Below are positions 19,626 through 27,214 of a DNA stretch of 64,000 bases, piece by piece. The notes under the pieces were generated by a model. The model searched no databases and was not told the origin of the DNA. It was given only the letters and a program-made list of their open reading frames with translations. The first letter of the stretch is position 1. Every line of letters starts with the position of its first letter. This DNA is from an uncultured Aequorivita sp. (GTDB taxonomy: Bacteria > Bacteroidota > Bacteroidia > Flavobacteriales > Flavobacteriaceae), in contig CAKZLK010000052.1 in assembly GCA_937125455.1 (NCBI GenBank), forward strand, positions 45,295 through 109,294, given 5' to 3'. Both the position numbers and the translations under genes were made by a program.

Positions 19626-21032
19626 ATGAAGACAAAACTACTATACACACTATTAATATTTTGTACTATTTCTGGGTTTGCGCAGCGGTTTGGACAACAA
19701 CAGATTATCTCTACAAATACTGAAAAACCTTATTTATCAATTCCTTTTGATATAGACAATGATGGGTTTGTTGATGTTTTAACTGCTTCGGGTGAAACAT
19801 ATAATTTAAGCTGGTATCGGAATCTTGATGGCCTAGGAAATTTTGGTAATGAAAATATTATTGATGGAACCAGCGCCTATTATTTATCTGTTAAATTTGT
19901 TGATATAGATACTGATGGCGATAAGGATATTCTATATTTAAGAAATAATCCACGGCAAGCGGTATGGGTTGAAAATCTTGATGGAGCTGGGAACTTCGGA
20001 GCACCGCAAATTTTTATTGAAACTTCTGCACCTATTTATATAGCTCTTATCAATCCTATTGATTTGGACAACGATGGAGATCAGGATATGATTGTAATCT
20101 TAAATAATTATTCCATTTCTACAGGCCGAATTGTTTGGTTCGAAAATCTTGATGGACTTGGTACTTATAGTGAAGAAAATATATTGTTTCAAAATACAAA
20201 TGAATATTCAAAATTATTAATGCAGGATATTGATAATGATGGATTATTGGACATTTTGGCAACGGAAAGTGTGTATAGTCAAGGCAAAATTTTTTGGTAT
20301 AAAAATTTAGGCAATGCAACATTTGGCCCAATGCAGATTATATACCAATTTATCTGGGTACATTCTGGCGGAACTAATATTGTCGAATTTCAATATGCAG
20401 ATATCAATACCGATGGGAAAAAAGATGTCATTATAACTTCTGTTGATGATAACTCCTTTATAAATACCTATTGGCTTGAAAACATGGACAATCAAGGAAA
20501 CTTTGGTGACCTTCAATTTATAATGGATACTGATGATCAATATCTTTTTTATGATCTTGACAATGATACTGATAATGACATGTTATTATGGAATAGATAT
20601 TCAAATAAAGTTTCTTGGAAAGTAAATGAAGACGGACAAGGGACATTTGGAGCGCCTAATGTTATAAATGCAGCAGCTGATTTTGTAAGTGATGCGAAAG
20701 CAGCTGATTTTAACGGAGACGGCTGGCTCGATATTGCTTCTGCATCTCCTGGTAATAACGAATTAGCTTGGTACAAAAACAACACCTTGGGTATTTCAGA
20801 ATATGAATCTGGCAATTACAAGATTTTTCCAAATCCAACCAACGGAGTTCTTTATATAGAATCAAAGCAACCCATTTCGCAAATTTTTGTTTTTAATATT
20901 TTGGGACAAATGATTCAAATAAAGCAACACACCAATCAAATCGATCTCTCCAAAACTGAGGCTGGTGTTTATTTTATAAAAATTGAAGATGAAAATGGCA
21001 ATTCACAAACCCATAAAATTGTGAAGGAGTAA
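19626..21032 (+). CDS. Secreted FG-GAP/VCBS-repeat protein with T9SS type A sorting domain
   Basis: I place the start at 19626 because it opens a clean signal peptide (MKTKLLYTLLIFCTISGFAQ); a longer in-frame ORF from 19524 would bury it. The mature protein has several FG-GAP-like repeats with Ca-binding DxDxDG loops (DIDNDGFVDV, DIDTDGDKDI, DLDNDGDQDM, DINTDGKKDV, DFNGDGWLDI), which form a beta-propeller. The last 80 residues (YKIFPNPTNGVLYIES to HKIVKE) are a type A sorting domain, so it leaves the cell through the type IX system and is probably anchored at the surface. The island protein at 36631 shares this architecture. Confidence 0.88.
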   Translation: MKTKLLYTLLIFCTISGFAQRFGQQQIISTNTEKPYLSIPFDIDNDGFVDVLTASGETYNLSWYRNLDGLGNFGNENIIDGTSAYYLSVKFVDIDTDGDKDILYLRNNPRQAVWVENLDGAGNFGAPQIFIETSAPIYIALINPIDLDNDGDQDMIVILNNYSISTGRIVWFENLDGLGTYSEENILFQNTNEYSKLLMQDIDNDGLLDILATESVYSQGKIFWYKNLGNATFGPMQIIYQFIWVHSGGTNIVEFQYADINTDGKKDVIITSVDDNSFINTYWLENMDNQGNFGDLQFIMDTDDQYLFYDLDNDTDNDMLLWNRYSNKVSWKVNEDGQGTFGAPNVINAAADFVSDAKAADFNGDGWLDIASASPGNNELAWYKNNTLGISEYESGNYKIFPNPTNGVLYIESKQPISQIFVFNILGQMIQIKQHTNQIDLSKTEAGVYFIKIEDENGNSQTHKIVKE

Positions 21033-21063
21033 TTTTCAGAAAACTTCCATCGCGTTTTCAAAG

Positions 21064-21093
21064 TTGAGCGAAAGGAGCTTTTAACTACCTTTG
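21064..21093 (+). promoter_or_regulatory. kdsA promoter
   Basis: TTG at 21064-21066, a 19-base spacer and TACCTTTG at 21086-21093 match the Bacteroidota -33/-7 consensus. Transcription should begin near 21100, leaving a leader of roughly 14 bases before the ATG. Confidence 0.7.
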
Positions 21094-21113
21094 CCTTAAA
21101 ATAAGTACAAACA

Positions 21114-21932
21114 ATGCAACTGAATAAAATCCCACAAATAAAACACACAACCTCTAACAATTTTTTCCTCCTAGCTGGACCTTGTGCTATTGAAGGCGAG
21201 GAAATGGCCATGCAGATTGCTGAAAAGATTGTGAAAATTACAGATAAGCTCGAAATCCCTTTTATTTTCAAAGGAAGTTTTAAAAAAGCAAACCGAAGTC
21301 GCATTGATAGTTTCACAGGAATTGGCGACGAAAAAGCCTTAAAAATTCTTCGGAAAGTTTCCGAGGCTTTTAATGTCCCTACTGTTACCGATATTCACGA
21401 GGTGAGTGATGCAGCAATGGCTGCAGCATATGTGGATGTTTTGCAAATACCTGCATTCTTGGTTCGTCAAACAGATTTGGTGGTTGCCGCAGCAGAAACT
21501 GGAAAAGTAGTGAATTTGAAAAAAGGGCAATTTATGAGTCCCGAAAGCATGAAACACGCCGTGACCAAGGTAACCGATTGCAACAACGAGCAAGTACTGA
21601 TTACAGATCGCGGAACGATGTTTGGCTATCAAGATATGATTGTGGATTTCCGCGGCATTCCAACGATGAAGCAATACGCTCCCGTTGTTTTGGACGTAAC
21701 CCATAGTTTACAACAACCCAATCAAAGTGCTGGTGTTACAGGCGGAAGACCCGAAATGATTTCTACAATTGCACGCGCAGGAATAGCAACCGGTGCTGAT
21801 GGTATTTTTATTGAGACCCACTTCGACCCAGCGAACGCAAAAAGCGACGGGGCCAATATGCTTAATTTAAATTTGCTCGAAAAACTACTTACAGATCTTG
21901 TAGCTATTCGGAAAACTGTTAATAAGTTGTAA
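21114..21932 (+). CDS. kdsA: 3-deoxy-8-phosphooctulonate (Kdo-8-phosphate) synthase
   Basis: A 272-residue class I aldolase-type enzyme. It has the LLAGPCAIEGEE start, IFKGSFKKANRSR (PEP and arabinose-5-phosphate binding), the DIHEV and LQIPAFLVRQTDLV blocks, KKGQFMSPE, and IFIETHFDPANAKSDG near the end. KdsA condenses PEP with arabinose-5-phosphate to give Kdo-8-phosphate for the LPS inner core. It stands alone between its own promoter and a strong hairpin, with no other Kdo-pathway gene in the window. Confidence 0.95.
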   Translation: MQLNKIPQIKHTTSNNFFLLAGPCAIEGEEMAMQIAEKIVKITDKLEIPFIFKGSFKKANRSRIDSFTGIGDEKALKILRKVSEAFNVPTVTDIHEVSDAAMAAAYVDVLQIPAFLVRQTDLVVAAAETGKVVNLKKGQFMSPESMKHAVTKVTDCNNEQVLITDRGTMFGYQDMIVDFRGIPTMKQYAPVVLDVTHSLQQPNQSAGVTGGRPEMISTIARAGIATGADGIFIETHFDPANAKSDGANMLNLNLLEKLLTDLVAIRKTVNKL

Positions 21933-21955
21933 TCTAAAAATAATTGCCATAAATA

Positions 21956-21991
21956 AAATCGCCCTGCCACTTATAAGTGGCAGGGCGATTT
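21956..21991. terminator. Perfect palindrome, terminator after kdsA
   Basis: An uninterrupted 36-bp palindrome (arms AAATCGCCCTGCCACTTA and its complement) begins 23 bases after the kdsA stop. There is little loop or U-tract, so it may serve both strands. Confidence 0.65.
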
Positions 21992-22029
21992 GGCTAAAAA
22001 AATATATAAAAATTAAACGCTTTAATTTA

Positions 22030-22100
22030 AAAAAAGGACTGCTCCAAGTAAGGGAGCAGTCCTTAACTTTATTACTTATAAAACTCCCCAATTAAATAAG
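22030..22100 (-). ncRNA. Candidate small RNA A of a tandem triplet
   Basis: Read on the minus strand, a predicted start near 22100 is followed by a short segment containing TTAATTGGGGAGTT and then a 12-bp terminator stem (22034-22045 pairing with 22053-22064) and a run of T. No start codon opens a sensible reading frame. The GGGG in the conserved segment is flanked by partly complementary arms, weaker here than in units B and C. Function unknown; it may belong to a described Bacteroidota RNA family such as Flavo-1, which I cannot test by eye. Confidence 0.6.
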
Positions 22101-22104
22101 TATC

Positions 22105-22170
22105 CAAATATCGCACTAAACTAGATACCAGTCAAGAGGGAAACCCCCCATTTTTCTTAAGGGTTTTCCC
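22105..22170 (-). promoter_or_regulatory. Promoter and upstream dyad of small RNA unit A
   Basis: On the minus strand TTG lies at 22135-22133, a spacer of exactly 20 bases follows, then GATATTTG at 22112-22105. Immediately upstream of the TTG is an inverted repeat (GGGAAAACCC at 22170-22161, GGGTTTCCC at 22146-22138), which recurs in the same place in units B and C and may be a regulator site or a terminator insulating the units. Confidence 0.6.
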
Positions 22171-22185
22171 TGTTTTTCAATTGGT

Positions 22186-22258
22186 TGAAAAATAGAAAAG
22201 CCACTCCAAAACGGAATAGCTTTTCTATTATACATTATTAACTCCCCAGTTAATTTGC
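22186..22258 (-). ncRNA. Candidate small RNA B of a tandem triplet
   Basis: The minus-strand transcript has a perfect 7-bp hairpin with an exposed GGGG loop (ATTAACT, GGGG, AGTTAAT), then a terminator stem from 22191-22201 with 22219-22229, extended inward by G-U pairs, and a T tract. The arrangement equals that of units A and C while the terminator stem sequence is entirely different, which argues that structure rather than sequence is kept. Confidence 0.6.
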
Positions 22259-22263
22259 TTTTG

Positions 22264-22330
22264 TAAAGGTGCAAAGATCTTAAAAGCCAGTCAAGAGGAA
22301 AAACCCTGTTTTTTCATGAGGGTTTTTCCC
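22264..22330 (-). promoter_or_regulatory. Promoter and upstream dyad of small RNA unit B
   Basis: TTG at 22294-22292 and CACCTTTA at 22271-22264 are again exactly 20 bases apart; this -7 box is the poorest of the three. The upstream inverted repeat is GGGAAAAACCC (22330-22320) with GGGTTTTTCC (22306-22297). Confidence 0.5.
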
Positions 22331-22369
22331 TTTTTTTTAATTTTGAAGTAATTCCAATTTACTAAGTAA

Positions 22370-22438
22370 CAAAAAAGGTTGTCCTTACAGAACAACCTTT
22401 TCCAAATCACTATTATTAACTCCCCAATTAATTTCTAG
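22370..22438 (-). ncRNA. Candidate small RNA C of a tandem triplet
   Basis: The minus strand carries the GGGG-loop hairpin ATTAATT, GGGG, AGTTAAT. One C-G pair of unit B is replaced by a U-G pair, a compensatory-type change. A terminator stem (AGGTTGTTC pairing with GGACAACCT, 22374-22400) and a run of T follow. No coding potential is seen. Confidence 0.6.
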
Positions 22439-22443
22439 TAACA

Positions 22444-22510
22444 CAAAGATGCAGCATAAAACAACTCGTGTCAAGAGGGAAACCCCCCTTTTTTTTAAGG
22501 GGTTTTTCCT
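22444..22510 (-). promoter_or_regulatory. Promoter and upstream dyad of small RNA unit C
   Basis: TTG at 22474-22472, a 20-base spacer and CATCTTTG at 22451-22444 give the best promoter match of the triplet. The dyad upstream is AGGAAAAACCCC (22510-22499) with GGGTTTCCC (22485-22477). Confidence 0.6.
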
Positions 22511-22559
22511 GTTTTTAGTATTAATAGGTCCTAACAGCAAAAAAGTTTTAAAAATTAAT

Positions 22560-22601
22560 TTGCAGGATAACTATTTTTATATTTACTTTGTTTTTCAAAG
22601 T
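22560..22601 (+). promoter_or_regulatory. Promoter and operator of the membrane-protein/regulator/creD unit
   Basis: TTG at 22560-22562, a 20-base spacer and TTACTTTG at 22583-22590 form the promoter. The dyad ACTTTG-N5-CAAAGT (22585-22601) overlaps the -7 box and runs into an extra ACTTT. The identical dyad precedes the gene at 23572, so it is most likely the operator of the winged-helix regulator encoded between them. Confidence 0.65.
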
Positions 22602-22609
22602 ACTTTATT

Positions 22610-23218
22610 ATGAGTGAAAAAGATTATTTAAAAGACATAAGCGAGATAAAAAATTTAATGGACCGCTCTTCCAGATTTATATCGCTTAGTGGACTTTCGG
22701 GTATTTTTGCAGGAATCTATGCAATGATAGGAGCAGCGATTGCGTATGTATATCTTTTCCCAAAAACGGGCGAGTATCTTACACTCCATAGTTTGAATTT
22801 CAAATTATTGCTGGCGTTATTGGCTTCGGTAGCCATACTGAGTATAGTTACCGCTTACCTTCTAACCACAAGAAGAGCGAAAAGGAATAATGAAAAAATC
22901 TGGGACACCACAACCAGACGTTTGTTGCTGAACTTTTTGATACCCTTGGTTACCGGTGGAATCTATATCATAATAAAACTAAATAGCCAGCATTACGGAC
23001 TCACGGCTTCATTAATGCTTATTTTTTACGGCCTTGCGCTCGTTAACGCTTCAAAATATACCATTGGCAACGTAAAGTATTTAGGCTATGCAGAAATTAG
23101 CATCGGTTTACTTTGTGCTGCCCTCCCCGGCTATGGCCTTTGGTTTTGGCTCTTGGGCTTTGGGCTTTTCCATATAATTTACGGAAGCATTATGTATCTT
23201 CGGGAACCAAAAAACTGA
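22610..23218 (+). CDS. Four- or five-span inner-membrane protein paired with a winged-helix regulator
   Basis: A 202-residue protein with a short soluble start (MSEKDYLKDISEIKNLMDRSSRFISLSGLSG) and several membrane spans (GIFAGIYAMIGAAIAYVYLF, LLLALLASVAILSIVTAYLLTT, LLNFLIPLVTGGIYIIIKL and more). It lies 2 bases upstream of the regulator gene and shares its operator-controlled promoter. Pairs of this kind are common in Bacteroidota next to creD. The protein may sense the envelope for the regulator; this is inference, and I know no defined function. Confidence 0.7.
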   Translation: MSEKDYLKDISEIKNLMDRSSRFISLSGLSGIFAGIYAMIGAAIAYVYLFPKTGEYLTLHSLNFKLLLALLASVAILSIVTAYLLTTRRAKRNNEKIWDTTTRRLLLNFLIPLVTGGIYIIIKLNSQHYGLTASLMLIFYGLALVNASKYTIGNVKYLGYAEISIGLLCAALPGYGLWFWLLGFGLFHIIYGSIMYLREPKN

Positions 23219-23220
23219 AC

Positions 23221-23520
23221 GTGGGAATCATAGATAACATAAATAAACTATTCGATCATCGCATTCGGTTGGGCATTATGAGCATTCTTGCGGTAAATGA
23301 GGATGCTGATTTTAATCGCCTTAAAGAGCTACTTGAAGTTACCGATGGCAATCTTGCCAGCCACATAAAAGCATTGGAACAAGCCGAATATATTTTAGTG
23401 GAAAAAAGCTTCGTTGGAAGAAAACCCAACACCAACTATACTGCTACAAAACTTGGAAAGGCTGAGTTCAAAAAACATATAGAGGCACTCGAAAAATTAA
23501 TCCAAAAACCGAAAAAGTAA
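23221..23520 (+). CDS. Winged-helix transcriptional regulator (MarR/ArsR-like)
   Basis: I start at the GTG at 23221, two bases after the preceding stop. The longer in-frame ORF from 23113 reads antisense-like nonsense inside the upstream gene. The 99-residue product has a helix-turn-helix and wing: FDHRIRLGIMSILAVNEDADFNRLKELLEVTDGNLASHIKALEQAEYILVEKSFVGRKPNTNYTATKLG. Proteins of this family bind DNA as dimers, and the repeated ACTTTG-N5-CAAAGT dyad in front of both flanking transcription units is its likely operator, making the system autoregulated. Confidence 0.82.
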   Translation: MGIIDNINKLFDHRIRLGIMSILAVNEDADFNRLKELLEVTDGNLASHIKALEQAEYILVEKSFVGRKPNTNYTATKLGKAEFKKHIEALEKLIQKPKK

Positions 23521-23543
23521 AAAGTATATTTTTTTATTATTTT

Positions 23544-23560
23544 ACTTTGAAAAACAAAGT
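23544..23560 (+). promoter_or_regulatory. Second ACTTTG-N5-CAAAGT operator
   Basis: The dyad ACTTTG (23544-23549), AAAAA, CAAAGT (23555-23560), followed by ACTTT, lies 11 bases before the Coq4-like gene. It repeats the element at 22585-22601. The first half overlaps a TTACTTTG -7 box. Confidence 0.6.
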
Positions 23561-23571
23561 ACTTTAAGAAT

Positions 23572-24102
23572 ATGAAATTAAGAAAAAAAATTATCGAGAA
23601 ATTATTTGAATGGTCGCAAAAGTTTTATTTGAAATTTAAAAGAAAAGAACCCTGGGGAATCGGTACCAAGGAATTATTGAAATTTCCCATGAACAGTTTT
23701 GGACAACACCTCGGAAACTTTCTCAATAAGAATGGTTTTGAACTCATAGGGAAAGTAGAACGTCATGATGCCTATCATGTACTATCTGGCTTTGGCACTA
23801 ATGTGGAAGATGAGATTGCGCTTCAATATTTATGTTATGGGAACGGTAAGCGAACTCCGTATTTAACAGGTGTCCTTTTATTGGGGACCATCATCCTCCC
23901 CGATTATGCCCCTTATTATTACAGATCCTATTTAATAGGAAAACAAGCCAATAGCTTTCATCATTTCGATTTCAAAAAACTACTTTTTACAGACTTTGAT
24001 AGTTTTAGAAAAGTGATTTTTTCTGAAATACAATTATTAAAACTTCAGCAACTGCAATTTGAATACAATAAACCTCAATACAATCCACAAACAATTAACT
24101 AA
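23572..24102 (+). CDS. Coq4-family protein
   Basis: A 176-residue protein carrying the Coq4 metal motif: His-Asp-x-x-His followed by a downstream Glu (ERHDAYHVLSGFGTNVEDE, residues 62-80). Eukaryotic Coq4 organises ubiquinone synthesis, and bacterial homologues are poorly understood. Here the gene lies under a copy of the winged-helix operator and 14 bases upstream of creD, so it probably belongs to the same envelope-stress regulon. Ubiquinone is unlikely in this phylum, which uses menaquinone, so the eukaryotic role should not be transferred. Confidence 0.72.
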   Translation: MKLRKKIIEKLFEWSQKFYLKFKRKEPWGIGTKELLKFPMNSFGQHLGNFLNKNGFELIGKVERHDAYHVLSGFGTNVEDEIALQYLCYGNGKRTPYLTGVLLLGTIILPDYAPYYYRSYLIGKQANSFHHFDFKKLLFTDFDSFRKVIFSEIQLLKLQQLQFEYNKPQYNPQTIN

Positions 24103-24116
24103 TAACACAAAAAGTC

Positions 24117-25463
24117 ATGGAACAGAAAAAAAGTAGATTTAGCAACTGGATGCGTAACTCCATCACCGCAAGAATGTTGGTGGTCGGATTTTTATTATTG
24201 ATACTATTAATACCCTTAGAGTTTGTAAAATCCCTTATCAACGAAAGGGCATATAGGCAAGAGGAAGTGGTGCGCGAAATAAATGAGAAGTGGGGAAATG
24301 AGGTACTACTCTCCGGCCCTATTGTGAAAATTCCCTATAAAGTCATCTCTGAAGAAAAAATATTCAACGAAAAAAATAACTCCTATTATACAAAAACCAA
24401 GGAATCAGTTGAAAACGCCTACTTCTTCCCAGATAAACTCAATATCACTTCACAGGTTGACACAAAACCGTTGAACAGAAGCATATACGAATCGGTGGTT
24501 TATTCCGCAGAAATCGATGTGAAAGGTAATTTCCCGAAAATTGATTTTTCAAATACAGATATTGCGGATGAAGACATACTTTGGGAAAAGGCAACGGTAC
24601 TTTTAAAAACTTCCAATTTAAAAGGAATAAAAACAACTCCCATAGTGAATTTGGCTTCCGAAACACTTTCAATGACGCCACAATATTCCACTGAGTATCT
24701 AAATACAATCCAAAGCAATTACATTGGCAATGCCAAAGAAATATTCGCCGTACCGCTTTCTTTTTCATTCAACTTAAAGATTAACGGTAGTGAAAGCCTT
24801 AAGTTTTTGCCCATTGGGAAAGAAACCGATGCCATCATGAAATCCAATTGGCACTCTCCCAGTTTTGATGGCAATTTTTTACCAGAAGACACCAACAAAG
24901 AAATAAGCAAAGACGGTTTTAACGCTAACTGGCGCATACTACAAATAAATCGACAATTTGAACAATCGTTTTTTGGGCACCTTCCTGACCTTTCCGCATC
25001 GGCTTTTGGCACCAAACTTATTATACCAGTAGACGAATATCAAAAAAGCGAACGCACCGCCAAATATGGCTTTATGGTCATCGGATTAACGCTATTAGTG
25101 TTTTTGTTAATTCAATTAGTAAGTAAAATATATATCCTCCCATTTCAATATGTGATGATTGGTTTGGCCTTGGTGATGTTCTATACACTGCTAATCTCTA
25201 TTTCGGAACACAGCAACTTTTTTATGGCATATGCCATCGCCGCTTTTTCGGTGCTCGCTTTGATAACGGTATACTCCCGCGCCATTTTAAAAGGGTTTAA
25301 GTTTCCATTGCTTATCTGTGCTTCGCTGGCTTCGTTGTATGGCTTTATCTATGTAATTATACAGTTGGAAAACTATGCGCTTTTGGTAGGCAGCATTGGT
25401 CTATTCTTGATTTTGGCGGTTATTATGTTTGCTTCTAGAAGAATTGATTGGAGCAATGAATAA
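24117..25463 (+). CDS. creD: Inner-membrane protein CreD
   Basis: A 448-residue protein with one N-terminal span (MLVVGFLLLILLIPLEFVKSLINERAYRQEEVVREINEKWG), a large periplasmic domain and a C-terminal block of about five spans. The INERxxRQxxVxxEIxxxWG motif after the first span is characteristic of CreD, the envelope-integrity protein of the CreBC regulon in enterobacteria. In Bacteroidota it is usually controlled by a neighbouring winged-helix protein, as here. The downstream gene overlaps its end by 8 bases. Confidence 0.9.
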   Translation: MEQKKSRFSNWMRNSITARMLVVGFLLLILLIPLEFVKSLINERAYRQEEVVREINEKWGNEVLLSGPIVKIPYKVISEEKIFNEKNNSYYTKTKESVENAYFFPDKLNITSQVDTKPLNRSIYESVVYSAEIDVKGNFPKIDFSNTDIADEDILWEKATVLLKTSNLKGIKTTPIVNLASETLSMTPQYSTEYLNTIQSNYIGNAKEIFAVPLSFSFNLKINGSESLKFLPIGKETDAIMKSNWHSPSFDGNFLPEDTNKEISKDGFNANWRILQINRQFEQSFFGHLPDLSASAFGTKLIIPVDEYQKSERTAKYGFMVIGLTLLVFLLIQLVSKIYILPFQYVMIGLALVMFYTLLISISEHSNFFMAYAIAAFSVLALITVYSRAILKGFKFPLLICASLASLYGFIYVIIQLENYALLVGSIGLFLILAVIMFASRRIDWSNE

Positions 25464-26124
25464 AAGAATAATGAAGACACTTTTTAATAAATCTGTCAGA
25501 CTTTTCAAATGGGCTTTATTGCTAAGCCCATTTGGATTGTTTGTTATCATCTGTTTGGACACGTATATAATCATTGAAACTGAAAACCAAACTTTTCAAA
25601 ATGTGCAGAAAATACAGCATAACAAAGTAGGGCTAGTGTTGGGCACTTCAAAATTTATGAAAAACGGAGCATTAAACCCCTATTATAAGTATAGAGTTGA
25701 GGCTGCGGTTATTTTATATAAGGCTCGCAAAATTGATTTCATATTGGTGAGTGGCGATAATGGTAAAATCGATTATAACGAACCTAAAGATTTTAAATCA
25801 GATTTAATTTTGCTGGGGGTTCCTGAAAATAAAATCTACCTAGATTTTGCTGGTTTTAGCACACTGGATTCTGTTCTAAGGGCTCAACAAATATTCGGAC
25901 TCAATAGTTTTACGGTTATTTCGCAAAAATTTCACAATGAACGTGCTATTTTCTTGGCACAACAGAAAGGAATCACTGCAATAGGTTTTGACGCCCAAAA
26001 TGTAACGGGAAATTATGCTGTCAAAACAGAGCTTCGGGAATATTTGGCAAGAACAAAAGCATTAATAACCATTATTTTCAATACAAAACCTAAATATCTA
26101 GGTGAAAAAATAGCTATACAATGA
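25456..26124 (+). CDS. SanA/YdcF-like DUF218 membrane protein
   Basis: I choose the ATG at 25456, overlapping the creD stop; an in-frame ATG at 25471 is the alternative. One N-terminal span (WALLLSPFGLFVIICLDTYIII) is followed by a DUF218 domain: VGLVLGTSKFMKNGALNPYYKYRVEAAVILYKARKIDFILVSGDNG, then STLDSVLRAQQIFG and SQKFHNERAIFLAQQKG. Family members such as SanA influence envelope barrier function and vancomycin resistance at high temperature. Its position after creD fits an envelope role. Confidence 0.82.
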   Translation: MNKRIMKTLFNKSVRLFKWALLLSPFGLFVIICLDTYIIIETENQTFQNVQKIQHNKVGLVLGTSKFMKNGALNPYYKYRVEAAVILYKARKIDFILVSGDNGKIDYNEPKDFKSDLILLGVPENKIYLDFAGFSTLDSVLRAQQIFGLNSFTVISQKFHNERAIFLAQQKGITAIGFDAQNVTGNYAVKTELREYLARTKALITIIFNTKPKYLGEKIAIQ

Positions 26125-26516
26125 AAATTGGGTTTTCTTCGAAATATCTTCTCGCAACGGGCATTCTTTTCTTAATAGAACTCACAATCGCCTATTTCCA
26201 TTTCAACCCTTTTATAAGAGGGTTTTTAGGTGATGTGCTGATAATACTTCTAATCTATTCCTTTCTGAAAATTTTTATAAGAAACCACGTTTTTAAAATT
26301 GCTGTTTCCGTCTTGGCATTTGCCTGTTTCGTTGAACTATTACAACTTTTCAAACTAGCAGAAATACTGAACATCCAATCCGAAATAATGCTGACCATTA
26401 CGGGGTCGGTATTTGATGTTTGGGACATCGTGGCCTATTTCATCGGTTTTCTTCTCATTTTATTAATCGAAAAACTTTTCACTAAATATGAAAACAATAA
26501 AAACATTTCTCTTTGA
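26121..26516 (+). CDS. DUF2809 membrane protein
   Basis: A 131-residue protein that is almost entirely membrane spans (about four), with the motif VFDVWDIVAYFIGF near the C-terminus that typifies DUF2809. It overlaps the upstream gene by 4 bases and the downstream gene by 29 bases, so the run from creD to 27156 is probably one operon. No biochemical function is known for the family. Confidence 0.75.
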   Translation: MKIGFSSKYLLATGILFLIELTIAYFHFNPFIRGFLGDVLIILLIYSFLKIFIRNHVFKIAVSVLAFACFVELLQLFKLAEILNIQSEIMLTITGSVFDVWDIVAYFIGFLLILLIEKLFTKYENNKNISL

Positions 26517-27156
26517 TCGGTTCAATGTATTATTTCCACTTTTCGCATTAACTGTTTTAAGTATACTCATGCTCGCCATTAGATTGAAAATAATCCATTC
26601 CTTCTTCTTCCTTTTTTTGGCTTGGAATCTTTTTTTGGCAATGGTCCCTATTAGTATTTCCAGCTGTTTAGTGGCTGCTAAAAAAATAAAAAAGCCGAAA
26701 TTGTATTTTCTATTGGTTATTTGGTTGCTATTTCTTCCCAATGCGCCCTACCTCTTAACAGATTTTATACACCTACGTTTAAGTCCGTTAGAATGGCTTG
26801 GTTTTGATGGTTTAATGATTGCCATTTTTGCAATTACGGGAATAACATACTATCTATTTTCAGTGCAAGATATTGAGGGAATACTTTTAAAAAATTTTAA
26901 TCATAAAATTGCTAAACTAGTTATGGCAACCCTCCCCTTTTTAGTAAGCTTCGGAATTTACTTGGGCAGGGTTTTGCGATGGAACTCGTGGGACATACTT
27001 CACAATCCGCTCCGTATTTTTATAGATGTTTTGGCATTATTCACAAACCCTTTTGAAAATAGGGGTGCATGGCTGTTTGCCACGCTACTTGGGCTGTTTT
27101 TAAAATTGGTTTATTGGGGTTTTAAAAAATATCTTTTTAATTATAGGAAAGCTTGA
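26488..27156 (+). CDS. DUF1361 membrane protein
   Basis: A 222-residue protein of about six spans. The LLFLPNAPYLLTDFIHLR motif after the third span is the family signature of DUF1361. The 29-base overlap with the preceding gene is large but the upstream start is supported by the hydrophobic first span (FNVLFPLFALTVLSILMLAI). Function unknown; the context is envelope homeostasis. Confidence 0.78.
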   Translation: MKTIKTFLFDRFNVLFPLFALTVLSILMLAIRLKIIHSFFFLFLAWNLFLAMVPISISSCLVAAKKIKKPKLYFLLVIWLLFLPNAPYLLTDFIHLRLSPLEWLGFDGLMIAIFAITGITYYLFSVQDIEGILLKNFNHKIAKLVMATLPFLVSFGIYLGRVLRWNSWDILHNPLRIFIDVLALFTNPFENRGAWLFATLLGLFLKLVYWGFKKYLFNYRKA

Positions 27157-27214
27157 GCATTTTGTATTTCCAATATTTATTCTATTTTGCGAAACAAAAT
27201 TTCGATATACCTTC

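Noticed and set aside
21956..21991. Palindrome after kdsA as a fourth small RNA unit
   Set aside because: It lacks the TTG/-7 pair, the GGGG hairpin and the upstream dyad that define the three units.
22030..22510. CRISPR array
   Set aside because: The three repeats are long composite units at 159- and 180-base intervals containing promoters and terminators, not short repeats with uniform spacers; no cas genes are nearby.
23113..23220. Longer N-terminus for the winged-helix regulator
   Set aside because: These codons overlap the upstream membrane-protein gene in another frame and lack family similarity; GTG at 23221 fits better.
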